64,000 nucleotides of DNA from Leptobrachium leishanense (GCA_009667805.1 CM019066.1:333380077-333444076); one strand, 5' to 3'; positions 11,875 to 23,228 are shown, counted from the stretch's first letter. Numbers and translations: made by a program. Notes: a model not told the origin generated them from the letters alone.

Positions 11875-12029
11875 CCCCTGATATGCAGACATCAGTAAAT
11901 TCCAGACTCCCTGTATTGTGCCCCCTGTGTATTACATCTAATGCAGACATATCGGTAAATCCCAGGCTCCCTGTATTGTGTCAACTCATCTCTGTGTATT
12001 ATGTGTAATGCAGACATATATAAGTAAAT
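11875..12029. repeat. Minisatellite, left part of the DIRS target
   Basis: About two and a half units of roughly 70 bp containing CAGACTCCCTGTATTGTG and TGTGTATTATGTGTAATGCA. The array resumes at 27,932 beyond the DIRS element, so DIRS inserted inside it. Confidence 0.75.
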
Positions 12030-12302
12030 CCCTAGATTCTCCTATACGTTTGACGGGGAATCTAGATTATAAATAAAGACACGGAGGTGAATATTATGCT
12101 TAACTCTCCTTTACTGTACCATAGCAGCAAAGAAAATATACAATAAAGTTTTTGAATTTGGATCAAAGAAAAAAGTTTTTGTATACAGAACAGAAATTTT
12201 ACAGAACCAATCATAACAAGACAGTCCAATTTGTAGCCAATCAGCAGTCCCCAGCGGGCATAAATCCTGAGACTGCGCCACCCACTTCCTCTTTTCTTGG
12301 AT
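12030..12302 (-). repeat. DIRS inverted terminal repeat (plus-strand left end)
   Basis: From about 12,079 this is the reverse complement of 27,690-27,913; shared words include CACGGAGG, ATTATGCTTAA and CTCTCCTTTACTG. The outermost 49 bases (CCCTAGATTCTCC onward) are unique to this end and reappear, inverted, only in the internal complementary region. Such one-sided extensions are known in DIRS elements. Confidence 0.85.
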
Positions 12303-12565
12303 GTAGCCATCTCGAAGATTTTTTGAACAGTAGACAGAAGACCAAGCAGAGGAGACTGAAGGTGAACCGGATCCTTATATTATGTACCTGGAACAGAAGG
12401 AACATGAATCTGAAGATTAAGATCATGAACGAATCAAATATTAATTTGGAAGTCATAAAACACAGAACGTAAATATGATTACATAACCGTAACCTATCTT
12501 CTCCTGGGTAGGGTACATATTCGTGGTGTAACACCCAAGATATGGGTGGGATAATATTTGCCTCC

Positions 12566-12654
12566 CTGTCTTTATTTATAATCTAGATTCCCCGCCAAAC
12601 GTATCGGAGAATCTAGGGATTATACACCAATAAATGGAGGCTTCATATTATGCT
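12566..12654. repeat. DIRS internal complementary region
   Basis: The first half (TCTTTATTTATAATCTAGAT onward) is the inverse of the left outer edge 12,030-12,082. The second half (GATTATACACCA onward) is the inverse of the right outer edge 27,891-27,931. They are fused at GAGAATCTAGGG|ATTATACACC near 12,618. In the accepted DIRS model this region templates the junction of a circular intermediate. Confidence 0.85.
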
Positions 12655-12663
12655 TCTTGAAAG

Positions 12664-13633
12664 CTAATTAATAAAAGAATGTGCAAAATGAACAATGGGT
12701 TTAAAATAAAACTCTTTAAACGTTGAATCATTAGACCAATTAGCAGTTTTTATGAGATCTTCTAATCTACAACCCTGAGCCATTGCTGTAGAGGCTACCG
12801 CACTCCGAGAGGAATGGGCTCCAAACACAGAGATATCAATGCCAGCTTCTGCCATAATCTATCTAGCCAAGGTAGTGGATGAAACCGGATGATAAGGTTT
12901 AGTCATAGTCAGAAATAAACGATAAAAAGAAGGAAGACGATAAGGGGCCGTAACCCTCTCGTTTTCCTGTAAACATGATACAGGACATAAATTTGGTCTT
13001 TAGGGAAAAGCTGGATAAAAAAACGTGAGAAATGGCAGTTTTTGGGCGTCTAGAAATGGAAAAAGCTACCCCCGATGGGGTAAAAGAACGTCCTGACAAA
13101 TCCAGAGCATGTATGTCAGAGACCCTTTTACATGAAATAAGTCATAAAAGCATGGCCAATTTACCTGACAATTGCTTAATTGATAATTCTGTGTTGGGAG
13201 GCCATTGATCCAGGAAATCTAACATTATATTCACATCCCATGTGAAAGTGTGACGTGAACGAGGAGGACGTTTTAAACGAATACCCTTAAGTAATCTGCA
13301 TACCAATCTATGTTGACCCACCGGGGTACCATCAATACTGGGATGATAAGCCGAAATAGCAGACCTCAAAATTATTGATTGTACGATAGGCCCTGCCTTC
13401 CTCAAACAATGAGGTGAGAAACTGAAGGATATCCTCTATAGGAGCTGAAAAGGAATCAACCTGTCTGCCCAGACACCAAGTGACCCAGCAGTTCCAATAG
13501 TAATGGTATCGCTTTCTAGTACCTGGTGCCCAAGCACTGGAGAGTAAATCGGAAGTAGCTTCCGAAATTCGAGAGCAAGTGAGAGGTCGCACGTTATTTT
13601 CCACGCGATGAGGTGAAATGAAGGGATGGACAG
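12664..13633 (-). pseudogene. DIRS tyrosine recombinase, 3' part, broken
   Basis: The product would integrate circular DIRS DNA. The N-terminal core-binding part is in the frame ending near 13,332 (motifs SAWAPGTRKRYHYYWN and IEDILQFLTSLFEEG). A middle part at 13,142-13,405 carries INNFEV/ISAYHPSIDGTPVGQH-type sequence. The C-terminal catalytic block at 12,664-12,855 contains GAHSSRSA, which supplies the H-x-x-R pair, then TANWSNDSTF and the likely nucleophile tyrosine in KEFYFKP. Several frameshifts and stops separate the parts, notably near 13,100 and 13,370. The gene is cut at 13,633 by the hAT element; its upstream part continues at 24,039. Confidence 0.75.
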
Positions 13634-13699
13634 TAGGGATGGGCTGGCGGTTCGATGCGAACATGAGTTTGCATCGAACATCGGCCGTTCGCAAAAAGT

Positions 13700-13860
13700 T
13701 CGGAAAAAAAATTATTTTGATTTTTTTTTAAAAAATGATTAAAAAATCCTAAAAAAAAATTGAAAAATAAAGAGACTCTTTACTGCAGAATATTATAAGC
13801 AACAGTTTATTAGATATTAAATTAAAATGGAAATATTTTTAACATTGAAGCCTATGGGAC
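13700..13860. repeat. Family A-like module inside the hAT element
   Basis: This part of the hAT 5' region matches the reverse complement of the family A interior at 34,985-35,080, including GAGACTNTTTACTGCAGA, TTTATTAGATATT and TTTTTAACATTGAAGCCTAT. The match is about 100 bp or longer. It implies a captured or shared module. Confidence 0.7.
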
Positions 13861-14745
13861 AAAACAATCTTGTTGCTAAAACATCAGGCAGACGAGCCCC
13901 TCTAATCAGGCACTGCAGAGGGCAGCCCACTGGGACCTCCCAAGAATCCCTTGAGGAGCATGCGGCTGCCGGATGACAGAACTGCAACTGTGCGGGCAGG
14001 CCGGCCGGGTGCATGTGGCAGAGAGGTGGCGCAGGGAGGGAGCCACTGTACCTGCGGCCACGGCAGACCCCTCACAACCAGGATCCAGGGAGCCTCCACT
14101 GACTGACCACCAGGCTAAGGTAAGGCGACACATTTCTAAAAAAAAAAAATCCGAGGACATTTTTAAATATCCCAAGGAACATAAAATAAAATAAAAAAAA
14201 TCTTTCTTTCTAATACTCACCTGATTCCTGGATCCACCAACAAGCGCAGCCTCCCGTCTCCACGCTGTTAGACGCTGCATACACCGGCGCGCTGTGTGCA
14301 GCTTCTGAGAAGATACGCTATTAGTGTAGAGGGAGTGATGCAAAATATGCAGCCGGCTTCCTCGCTACACTAATAGCCTATCTTCTCAGAAGCTGCACAC
14401 ACGCGCTGGTTAAAGCTAGCGTCAGACTGTAGAGGTGCTGCACGGCAGTGTGAGGATTCATATGCTGCATTAATTATTCTTCTTACAAATTTGGTTACTT
14501 AACCCGTTTGCATTTGGATTGTAATATTGTGACATCCAGGGCCCTGGGTGGCGATCGGGGCCCCCCAGACGCATGGTGCCACCAGCTGGCCGAATGCCAG
14601 AGCTCTGGTGGCACCGGCGCAGCTATGAGTGATCAGGGGGCAGGGCGCGGCGTGATGACGTGGAGCCGCCGAGACCTTTAAATCAGGCGCGCGCTTACAC
14701 CTCGCCTTACCGTGGACTTTCATTCCCGCATCGCTAGCTTACCGA
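13861..14745. other. hAT 5' non-coding region with an inverted repeat
   Basis: GC-rich non-coding DNA. Arms near 14,297-14,332 and 14,368-14,403, built around GCAGCTTCTGAGAAGATA and its complement, form a hairpin of about 35-bp arms. Small open frames here have no recognisable domain. Confidence 0.5.
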
Positions 14746-15284
14746 TGTAACGTTGGGAGCTTCCAGCCCTACCTGTGTGCTTGAGGACAGCATGTCTGAT
14801 GCTGCTCGCTGACCAATGCCCGGTTTAAATGGAGACAGGCAGGGAGGTGGTTGAATGAGGAGTGGCTTGAGTGGGGGGCGTGGCCTGGTGAAGGTCTTTA
14901 AAAACCCTCAGTGTATTCTCAGCAGTTGCCAGATCGTGGTTATCCATACCTGAGCTCCTTGTACCTGACTGCTATATTGAATTAACCCGTTATTGACCTC
15001 TGCTTGTTTCTGACTATTCTGCCTTCTGTTGCCCTAGACCATTTTCTTGTACTACGCCACTGCTCTGATATCGACCCAGCTATTCCATTTGACCATTCTG
15101 AACTCTGTATTCCTGATTCTGGCTCGGCTGACTACTCCCCGTGTTGTTAACCCTTTCTGTCTAGCTAGTTTACCTGGCCAATTCTAAGGACCAGACAGTT
15201 AGAGATCTTTCACGGCTACTCTGTTGGTAGCTTCTGGAGTGTGGGGTGTTAAGTACTGCGTGGTGGGATCTGGGAACCGTGACA
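14746..15284 (+). repeat. Sushi-like 5' LTR
   Basis: Begins TGTAACGTTGGGAGC and ends GGGAACCGTGACA. Nearly identical to 19,598-20,145. The base after it starts TTATGATCTGGCC, which is not an obvious primer-binding site for a common tRNA. Confidence 0.93.
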
Positions 15285-15300
15285 TTATGATCTGGCCACT

Positions 15301-16585
15301 ATGGATCCTGCAGACTAGCACTTGGCTAACTTTGTATCCAGACAGGATGAGCAGGATCATAGGATGGATCAGTTTGCTATTGCCTTACAAACTATCCTGA
15401 CTCGTACGGCTCACCTGGAACCAGCTGGGGTTGCACCCCCGCTTGATATACCTGTGTCCCCTGTCGTTCAGACATCCCAGGTACACATGACCGCTCCTAT
15501 GAGGTTTGACGGTACTCCCTCAGAGTGCCGGGGATTTTTGGTCCATGTGGATATTCATTTTAAATTAAATCCACAGATGTTTTTCTCTGACATTGCCAAA
15601 GTGGGGTTCATTATTAATCATCTGTCTGGCAGAGCATTGACATGGGCGACTCCATTATGGGAGGCAGAGAAGCCTATCATACGGGATTATAAAGAATTCA
15701 TAGCCGAGTTACAACGTACATTTAATCCTACCAGAAAGGCCACAGTAGCTGGCAAATCCTTGTTCCGCATACGTCAAGGGAACAGGACTGTTTCTGATTA
15801 TGCCATAGAATTTAAAACCTTGATCTCTGATGTGAACTGGACAAATGAGACACTGGTTATGGCTTTTATGGAGGGGTTATCAGAGTCATTGATGCATGAA
15901 TTAGCTCCACGTAAACTACCTGAGGTATTGTGTGAACTCATTGATTATTGTATAGATCTGGATAATCAGATAAGGGACAGAAGGACTCCAAGAGAGAAGC
16001 CCAAGAGACCGTTACCTAGGTTGGCCCCTTTCTTTCAGGCACCACCAAGAGAGTTATCTCCTCCCTCTGAGCCTATGCAACTAGGCCGTACTAGGCTTAC
16101 AGAGGAAGAGAGAACAAGACGTTTTCGTGAGGGATTGTGCCTGTATTGTGGTTTGGGGGGACATGTACGATTTCAATGTCCTACTCGTCCTAAAATGCAT
16201 GATAAGCCGGAAAAACTACCGCACCTAAGGCAGCTGAGGAGACAGGCCTTGGGTGTGACGTGCATGTCTCCTGTCAAAGACACTAAACTTATGTTACCAG
16301 TATCCTTGGCTTGGGAGACCAAGACCACGCATACTACCGCTTTTTTGGATTCTGGGGCTGCTGGCAACTTTATCGATGTTAACTACGCTTCTTCCATTTC
16401 TCTACCTCTGGTTGTAAGAGAGACACCCTTAGCCGTCAAAGCCATAGACGGCAGACCGTTATCCTGCCCTAGGATTACTCACGATACGGTTACAGTGGTT
16501 CTTACCACTGGTCTCTTGCATAAAGAAGAAATCATATTTCAAGTTATCCATTCACCTTCCAATCCTGTTGTACTTGGTTCCCTTG
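15301..16585 (+). pseudogene. Sushi-like Gag and protease
   Basis: Gag forms the particle and the protease matures it. The likely start is the ATG at 15,301 (MDPAD), but a TAG at 15,316-15,318 interrupts it; the frame is then open from about 15,319 to 16,668. The Gag core shows RFDGTPSECRGFL and INHLSGRALTWATPLW, typical of the Sushi Gag that also gave rise to the mammalian PEG10/RTL genes. A CCHC knuckle, CLYCGLGGHVRFQC, lies at 16,138-16,180. The protease motif FLDSGAAGNFID is near 16,347. At about 16,579 the homology leaves this frame and continues one base back in the pol frame, which I read as a mutational frameshift since protease and RT are normally contiguous in this group. Confidence 0.85.
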
Positions 16586-16586
16586 G

Positions 16587-18608
16587 TTGGTGGAACATAA
16601 TCCTGTTATTGATTGGGCTAAGGGAGAGATACTGTCTTGGAGTCCTGCTTGTTTTGGGACTTGTTTAATACCCATTCAGCATGTAGGTGCCCTGAACACA
16701 CCCACAGCTCCTCCATTGTCTACAGAGGTTCCTGACCAATATGCCGACCTCAGGGCTGTATTTGATAAAAGAGAGGCAGAGAAACTGCCTCCACATAGAC
16801 CATATGATTGTGCCATAGATATTCATCCTGGTACCATGCCTCCTCGAGGCAAAGTATATCCTCTTTCCATAAAGGAGAACCAAATAATGGAAGAGTACAT
16901 AAAGGAGAATTTGGAGAGAGGTTTTATCCGACGTTCCTCTTCGCCAGCAGGGGCTGGGTTCTTTTTTGTGTCTAAAAAAGAGGGAGATTTATGCCCGTGT
17001 ATCGATTATAGGGGGCTTAACAAGATCACCATTAAGAACGTGTACCCTATCCCTCTCATATTAGAACTGTTCGACAGGTTAAGGGGGTCAGCAGTATACA
17101 CAAAACTTGATTTAAGAGGAGCTTACAACCTGATACGTATAAAAGAGGGGCATGAGTGGAAAACAGCATTTAACACCAGGAGTGGGCATTATGAATACTT
17201 GGTCATGCCTTTCGGTCTTTGTAATGCTCCAGCGGTATTCCAGGATTTTATTAATGATGTGCTCAGAGATTTCTTACAAACCTTTGCTATAGTATACCTA
17301 GACGATATATTGATTTACTCTCCCGATCTGAAAACCCACCATGCACATGTCAGACAGGTTTTAGCAAAATTGCTGGACAATGGTCTTTATTGCAATCTAG
17401 AGAAGTGTTTATTCGACATTACTACTGTGAAATTCCTTTGGTATATTATCACTCCAGAGGGTTTTGAGATGGATCCTTCTAAACTCACGGCCATCTCAGA
17501 ATGGCCTCTCCCTCAAGGTCTCAAGGCCATACAGAGGTTTCTGGGGTTTTCCAACTATTATAGGAGATTTATCAAGAATTATTCCGCTGTAGCCTCCCCT
17601 ATCATTAATATGACACGTAAAGGTCTGAAGAACCAGATCTGGTCTTCTCAATCCAAACAAGCATTCGAGGCCCTCAAACAAGCTTTCACTTCCGCTCCCG
17701 GGTTACGGCATCCTGATCCCAGGATTCCGTTTGTTCTTGAGGTTGATGCTTCTGAGATAGGCATTGGGGCTGTCCTGTCTCAAAGAGAGTCTCCAGGAAA
17801 ACCTCTACATCCTTGTGGGTTCTTTTCAAGAAAATTATCACCAGCAGAACGCAATTATGATATCGGTAACAGAGAATTGCTTGCTATTGTGTCTGCCCTA
17901 GCAGAGTGGAGACATTTGTTGGAAGGTACTCTTGACCCTTTATTGATAATTACTGATCATAAGAACCTTACGTACATCGGGGATGCTAAACGTTTGAACG
18001 CGAGACAGGCCAGGTGGTCATTGCTACTGTCTCGGTTTAATTTTGTATTGACTTACAGACCAGGTGACCGCAATGTAAAGGCTGATGCCTTATCTCGTCA
18101 ATATGACCCGTATGAATCTAATACACAAGACCACAATCCTATAGTTCCTCCTGAACGTATTGTGGCTTCCACAGTCTTGTCTGTCTCCTCGCCTTTCCTG
18201 GAACGCCTCCAGGCAGTTCAAGTAGGGGCTCCACCTGACAAGCCTCCAGATATGTTGTTTGTACCTGAAAAGGAAAGACAAGAATTACTCATAATGTTTC
18301 ATGATTCTAAACCAGCAGGTCATCCTGGTATTACTAAGACTCTTACCAGTATCTCCAGACAGTTCTGGTGGCCCACCATGCGACAGGACGTACGTCTGTT
18401 TGTTTTGGCTTGTCAAGTCTGTGCCAGAAGCAAAACCAGTAAATCCTTGCCTGTCGGTCTATTGCAGCCTTTACCCTTGCCTAAGAGGCCTTGGTCTCAT
18501 CTATCTATGGATTTTATTGTGGACTTGCCGAAGTCCAAGGGTCATACTGTGGTTCTGACAGTTGTAGACCGCTTCTCCAAAATGGCTCAATTTTGTCCCT
18601 CTACCTAA
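16587..18608 (+). CDS. Sushi-like Pol: reverse transcriptase, RNase H, integrase N-terminus
   Basis: This open frame of about 670 codons copies element RNA and starts integration. The RT includes KLDLRGAYNLIRI, VMPFGLCNAPAVFQ and the catalytic YLDDILIYS (YLDD at 17,295-17,306). RNase H shows EVDASEIGIGAVLSQ and later RELLAIVSALAEWRH. The integrase zinc-binding part has HPGITKT and CQVCARSK (HHCC), followed by the first catalytic aspartate in MDFIVDLPKS. The frame stops at 18,606-18,608, but integrase homology continues in the next frame, so a one-base indel near the T-run at about 18,592 has split it. The start codon listed is only the left edge of the open frame. Confidence 0.9.
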   Translation: MVEHNPVIDWAKGEILSWSPACFGTCLIPIQHVGALNTPTAPPLSTEVPDQYADLRAVFDKREAEKLPPHRPYDCAIDIHPGTMPPRGKVYPLSIKENQIMEEYIKENLERGFIRRSSSPAGAGFFFVSKKEGDLCPCIDYRGLNKITIKNVYPIPLILELFDRLRGSAVYTKLDLRGAYNLIRIKEGHEWKTAFNTRSGHYEYLVMPFGLCNAPAVFQDFINDVLRDFLQTFAIVYLDDILIYSPDLKTHHAHVRQVLAKLLDNGLYCNLEKCLFDITTVKFLWYIITPEGFEMDPSKLTAISEWPLPQGLKAIQRFLGFSNYYRRFIKNYSAVASPIINMTRKGLKNQIWSSQSKQAFEALKQAFTSAPGLRHPDPRIPFVLEVDASEIGIGAVLSQRESPGKPLHPCGFFSRKLSPAERNYDIGNRELLAIVSALAEWRHLLEGTLDPLLIITDHKNLTYIGDAKRLNARQARWSLLLSRFNFVLTYRPGDRNVKADALSRQYDPYESNTQDHNPIVPPERIVASTVLSVSSPFLERLQAVQVGAPPDKPPDMLFVPEKERQELLIMFHDSKPAGHPGITKTLTSISRQFWWPTMRQDVRLFVLACQVCARSKTSKSLPVGLLQPLPLPKRPWSHLSMDFIVDLPKSKGHTVVLTVVDRFSKMAQFCPST

Positions 18609-19345
18609 GCTTCCTACAGCCAAAGAACTGGCGGTTGTATTTGCTAGAGAGATTGTACGAATACATGGGGTTCCGTCTGAAATAGTCTCTGACAGAGGAG
18701 CCCAGTTCGTCTCTCGTTTCTGGAGGGTTTTCTGTGCAGAGATGGGGGTGCGATTGGCCTTCTCTTCAGCATATCATCCACAAACCAATGGGGCAGCAGA
18801 GAGGGCAAATCAGGGTCTCGAGCAGTACATACGTTGCTTTACCACACAACAACAAGACAATTGGTCAGAGTTGTTGCCCTGGGCTGAGTATGCACGTAAT
18901 AACGCCGTTAACGAGACCACTGGCCACTCTCCTTTTTCTACCATCTATGTTTTTTTCCCTCCGGCTCTACCGCTTCAGTTTACTGAACAGGTCATCCCGG
19001 CTCTCGATGACCATCTCACTCAACTGCAAGAGATTTGGAGACAGATTCGAGAAAATATGGAGCGCAATGTTGCTGTCCAGAAACGCAAGGCTGACAGGCA
19101 TAGGTTACAAGCTCCCTCCTATAACGTGGGGGATAGAGTTTGGTTGTCCACTAGGAACGTGAAGTTGCGGGTGCCTTCTATGAAAATGGCACCTCGGTTT
19201 ATAGGTCCATATATTCGCCGCGTTAATCCTGTGGCTTATGCTCTTGCCCTTCCTAAACATCTTCGCATGCACAACGTCTTCCACACCTCCCTACTGAAGC
19301 CATTGTTGTGTAACAGGTACACGCGGGTCGTTCCTCCTCCTCCAC
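18600..19345 (+). pseudogene. Sushi-like integrase catalytic core, C-terminal part
   Basis: This continues the integrase of the preceding frame. It carries the second catalytic aspartate in SDRGAQFVS, the block SAYHPQTNGAAERANQG with the catalytic glutamate, and downstream basic sequence ending near VVPPPPPIR. Homology changes frame again at about 19,345 into the chromodomain. The DD-35-E residues are all present, but frameshifts on both sides make it non-functional as it stands. Confidence 0.85.
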
Positions 19346-19550
19346 CTATTCGGTTGATGGTGAATCTGAGTATGAGGTTAGGAGGGTTTTGGATTCTAGG
19401 CTGTGCAGGGGTGCTCTGCAGTACTTGGTCGATTGGGTGGGTTATGGTCCAGAAGAACGGTCCTGGATTCCAGCTTCCGACATGTCTGCCTCTAGGTTGG
19501 TCAGGGCGTTCCATGCCTCACACCCCGATCGCCCTGGTGGTCGTCCTGCC
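19346..19550 (+). pseudogene. Sushi-like integrase chromodomain
   Basis: Downstream of integrase, in a shifted frame, are [25 protein letters not shown] and [13 protein letters not shown], the chromodomain signature (aromatic, W and acidic residues) of chromoviruses. Such domains are thought to direct insertion through chromatin binding. The open frame runs on into the 3' LTR to 19,664, where it is not expected to be meaningful. Confidence 0.85.
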
Positions 19551-19597
19551 GCTCGTCCTGTTGGTCGTCCGGTGGCCTCCCGTGGAGAGGAGGGTAC

Positions 19598-20145
19598 TGT
19601 AACGTTGGGAGCTTCCAGCCCTACCTGTGTGCTTGAGGGCAGCATGTCTGATGCTGCTCGCTGACCAATGCCCGGTTTAAATGGAGACAGGCAGGGAGGT
19701 GGTTGCATGAGGCGCGGCTTGAGTGGGGGGCGTGGCCTGGTGAAGGTCTTTAAAAACCCTCAGTGTATTCTCAGCAGTTGCCAGATCGTGGTTATCCATA
19801 CCTGAGCTCCTTGTACCTGACTGCTATATTGAATTAACCCGTTATTGACCTCTGCTTGTTTCTGACTATTCTGCCTTCTGTTGCCCTAGACCATTTTCTT
19901 GTACTACGCCACTGCTCTGATATCGACCCGGCTATTCCATTTGACCATTCTGAACTCTGTATTCCTGATTCTGGCTTGGCTGACTACTCCCCGTCTTGTT
20001 AACCCTTTCTGTCTAGCTAGTTTACCTGACCAATTCTAAGGACCAGACAGTTAGAGATCTTTCACGGCTACTCTGTTGGTAGCTTCTGGGCTCTGTGGAG
20101 TGTGGGGTGTTAAGTACTGCGTGGTGGGATCTGGGAACCGTGACA
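19598..20145 (+). repeat. Sushi-like 3' LTR
   Basis: Matches the 5' LTR apart from about eight substitutions and an extra nine bases (GGCTCTGTG) near 20,088. Preceded by the purine tract and followed by the target duplication ACCGA. Confidence 0.93.
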
Positions 20146-20740
20146 ACCGAATCAGTTTGTATACTTGTTACTTACCCTGCTTGTTCTGAGGACCCGATCT
20201 GTTGCCGGCTCTGCCTGCCATTTGACTATTCTCTCTGTGTACTCCCTGCCTGTTCTGTTTGCCTCCTGTTGCTACTGGTGTGCCCCGATTGTCACCATAT
20301 ACAGTAGCGCAGTACAAGTGCCTAAACGTTGCTGGCCCGGTTTTGTTATAACAACTACTCTCGCTCTGCACCCTGTCTGGTATATTCCGCTGATTGTTAC
20401 TGCTGGTGCGCTTCCATCCTGCCATATACTATAGCGCAGTACAAACATATATTGATCTCAGTCTGTGGTGTATATTGTTGGTGCTGTCTCCCTGGCCTGT
20501 GTGGCTGCTAGAGGTTAAGTTTAGTGGTCCCGAGTCCCGACCATCCTAAGGATCGGAGGGTTAGAGGTCTGTTACCAGGTCTGTCCTGGGGAATCGTTAC
20601 AAATATGTGGTGAATGCCGCAGCAAATGCTAATGCTCATGCAAGTGAGCGTTAACATTTGTGTTAAGATCGTAATTTTTCCCACTCGTTGTTGCTCAAAC
20701 ATTTCTCATCGTTTCAAAACGCGTTTAAACATGAGCAAAA
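20146..20740 (+). other. hAT non-coding region before the transposase
   Basis: Resumes hAT sequence after the Ty3/gypsy insertion. The last part (20,705-20,770) contains CAAAACGCGTTTAAACATGA, also present in the ends of the hairpin-rich TTAA elements at 7,395-7,420 and 33,655-33,675, so a fragment of that family is embedded here. Confidence 0.6.
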
Positions 20741-23228
20741 GTGGTAAAAATTAGCTCAGCGCACAGCGGTGAAATGGCTCAAAAAAAGGTTTTTTGGATC
20801 AAGCGTGGGAAAAACATCAGACGTTTGGGTACCACGTGCTTGAAGCGACATATGACCACCTGCCACGCATCCCGTTGGCACAACACTTTGCATAGGTCCT
20901 CCTCCTCATCTGTCTCTACCCCCACTATATGTCCTGCCATGTCATTGCCTACAACCTCCACTGATAGGGAGGGATGATGCTACAGTAATGGGTGTACCAG
21001 GTCCTTCCTCAGAATGTGACAGCATCCCATCAACTGCAGATTTACGCAGTCAGATTTTGTTGCCCCAGCTGCTGCAGCGTAAGAAAAAATATAGTCCCAA
21101 CCATCCCCTTGCACAGCGCCTAAATGCCAGCTTGGCAAAATTACTCGCATTACAGCTGCTGCCTTTCCAGCTGGTGGACTCTGCCTCCTTCCATAAATTT
21201 GCCGAATGTGCTGTACCACATTGGCAGGTTCCAAAACCCCAGTTCTTTTCACGGCAGGCCATTCCAGCACTATACCAGTATGTGGAAGATGATGTTATGG
21301 AGTCATTGGGAAAGGCAGTCAGCAGCAAGGTGCACATTACTTTAGATACGTGGTCCAGCAAGCATGGACAGGGCCGTTACATTTCATTCATGGCACACTG
21401 GGTAACTCTGCTTGCAGCTGGGAGGGATCCAGGATGGGACTCTATGCTGGAGCTTGTTCATCCACCACGCCTCCAGAAAGCTGCTTATTTGAGGTCTGTC
21501 TGCTCTACCACCTCTTCCTCTTCCTCCTCCTCCTCCTTCTCTGTCTCTTCCGAAGTGTCAGTTAAACCGACACGTGGCAGGGGCTAAGCAATGGCTCAAG
21601 CAAAAAGATGCCATACTGTGCTTGAGCTGGTTTGTTTAGGGGACAGGAGCCACACCGGGCCAGAAATTCTGTCAGCTCTGCAGGTGTAGGTGCAGAGATG
21701 GTTAACACCACGCCAGCTTGAGCTGGGAATGGTCGTCTGTGATAATGGCAGCAACCTTCTCTCCGCCCTACGCCTGGGTAAGTTGACGCATGTACCATAC
21801 CTAGCACATGTCCTAAATCTGGTGGTACAGCCTTTCCTAACCAGGTACCCAGGGCTGGCAGAGCTTCTCAGCCAGCCCAGAAAAGTCTGCAGCCACTTCA
21901 GACGGTCATTCCCAGCAAGTGTTCGCCTGGCAGAAATTCAAAGAGAAATCCACCTTCCCACAAACCGTCTGATCTGTGACATGCCCACCAGGTGGATCTC
22001 GACATTGGCAATGCTGAAGCGTCTGCACAAGAGGGCCATCAAGAGGGAAGCAGAGGGCCATCAATGAGTACCTGTGTGAGTATGGCACAAGGACAGGTTC
22101 AGGTCAACTTGTTCCCCCCCCACAGTGGCTGATGATCAAGGATGCATGCACTGTACTGTCACCATTTGAGGAGGCAGCGAGGATGGTGAGCAGGGACAGT
22201 GCATGCATCAGTGACACAATCCTTTAGTGTGCCTGCTGGATCGCACTCTGTGGGGACTTATAGATGTGGCACTAGAGGCAGAGCAGCGGGAGGAACAGGA
22301 TGACTTTGCTAGCTCTCAAGGCCCCAGTCTTTACGCAGACAGCATTCCTGCAGTTCCTCAGATCAGACAGGAGGAGGATGAGGAGGAGGAGGAGGAATAT
22401 TTAAGTTGTGGGGGCATTGAAGGTGGGGATTCCTCAAGGGAGGGTTTTGTGTCCCCAGAAACCCAAGGACTAGTACGTGGCTGCGAGGAGGTAGTGCACA
22501 ATATGGTCATCCTCAGCAACCAGGAACACTCGGAAGCTAATGCCACCTCCAACCTACGCTGCATGGGCTCCCTTATCCTGCAAAGCCTGCTAAAGGACCC
22601 CAGGATTCGTGCTATCAAGGAGAGGGATCATTACTGGTTGGCAGCCCTTCTTGATCCACGATACAAGGGTAAGGTTGCAGAGCTAATCTTGCCCTCACAG
22701 AGGGAGCATAGGATGAAACCACTTGAGGACGCTCTAAAGCGACACTTGTGTAACACCTTTCCAGGCACTGGTAGGTTACCAAGTGATGAAACAGGTGCTT
22801 CTAAGGCTGCGGTTTATCAGAGGAAGAGCGGTGAAGGGGGCCGCTTGACTGAAGCCTTTTGCAATTTTTTTAGTCCACGACGCCCAGGGCGTCAAATGTA
22901 CCTACCCATCACCAGCGTCTTCACCATATGGTGCAGGACTACCTAGGGCCCAAGGGCAGACCTGGATACCTTTCCATTAGATGATCCACTGGCTTACTGG
23001 GTGTTGAGATTGGATCACTGGCCAGAACTTAACCAATATGCTATGGAGCTACTAGGTTGCCCTTCATCCAGCGTGCTTTCTGAAAGGACGTTCAGTGCCG
23101 CTGGAGGTTTTGACACAGACAAAAGAGTGCGTCTGTCCACCGACTCTGTAGACCGGCTGACATTTATAAAAATGAATCAGTCCTGGATCAGCAGCTATCA
23201 CTCCCCTGATGCTGATGTAACTGAATAA
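20741..23228 (+). pseudogene. hAT transposase (ZBED-like), degraded
   Basis: The transposase would excise and insert the hAT element. Recognisable parts occur in order. The end of a BED zinc finger (GTTCLKRHMTTCH) is at 20,826-20,864. An N-terminal domain at 20,988-21,430 has NHPLAQRLNASLAKL, PKPQFFSRQAIPALY and ITLDTWSSKHGQGRYISF. A catalytic-core piece with VVCDNGSNLLSALR and PYLAHVLNLVV lies at 21,690-22,067. The block HYWLAALLDPRYKGKV lies near 22,630. The C-terminal dimerisation (hATC) domain with SSSVLSERTFSAAGG is at 23,001-23,200. At least four frame changes or stops separate them. An acidic, glutamate-rich run lies near 22,370. No intact start could be assigned. Confidence 0.85.

Larger units (their letters stand above)
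14746..20145 (+). mobile_element. Sushi-like Ty3/gypsy chromovirus-type LTR retrotransposon
   Basis: A 5,400-bp element with two LTRs (14,746-15,284 and 19,598-20,145), ends TG and CA, and an exact target duplication ACCGA at 14,741-14,745 and 20,146-20,150. The order is Gag with CCHC, aspartic protease, reverse transcriptase, RNase H, integrase and chromodomain, matching the Sushi group of vertebrate Ty3/gypsy elements. A purine-rich tract (GTGGAGAGGAGGG) precedes the 3' LTR. Three frame changes and an early stop break the coding region. LTRs differ at about eight bases plus a 9-bp indel, so insertion is recent relative to its host hAT element. Confidence 0.93.

Noticed and set aside
19389..19664. 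Independent small chromodomain gene
   Set aside because: It is the frameshifted C-terminus of the Sushi-like integrase and its open frame ends inside the LTR.
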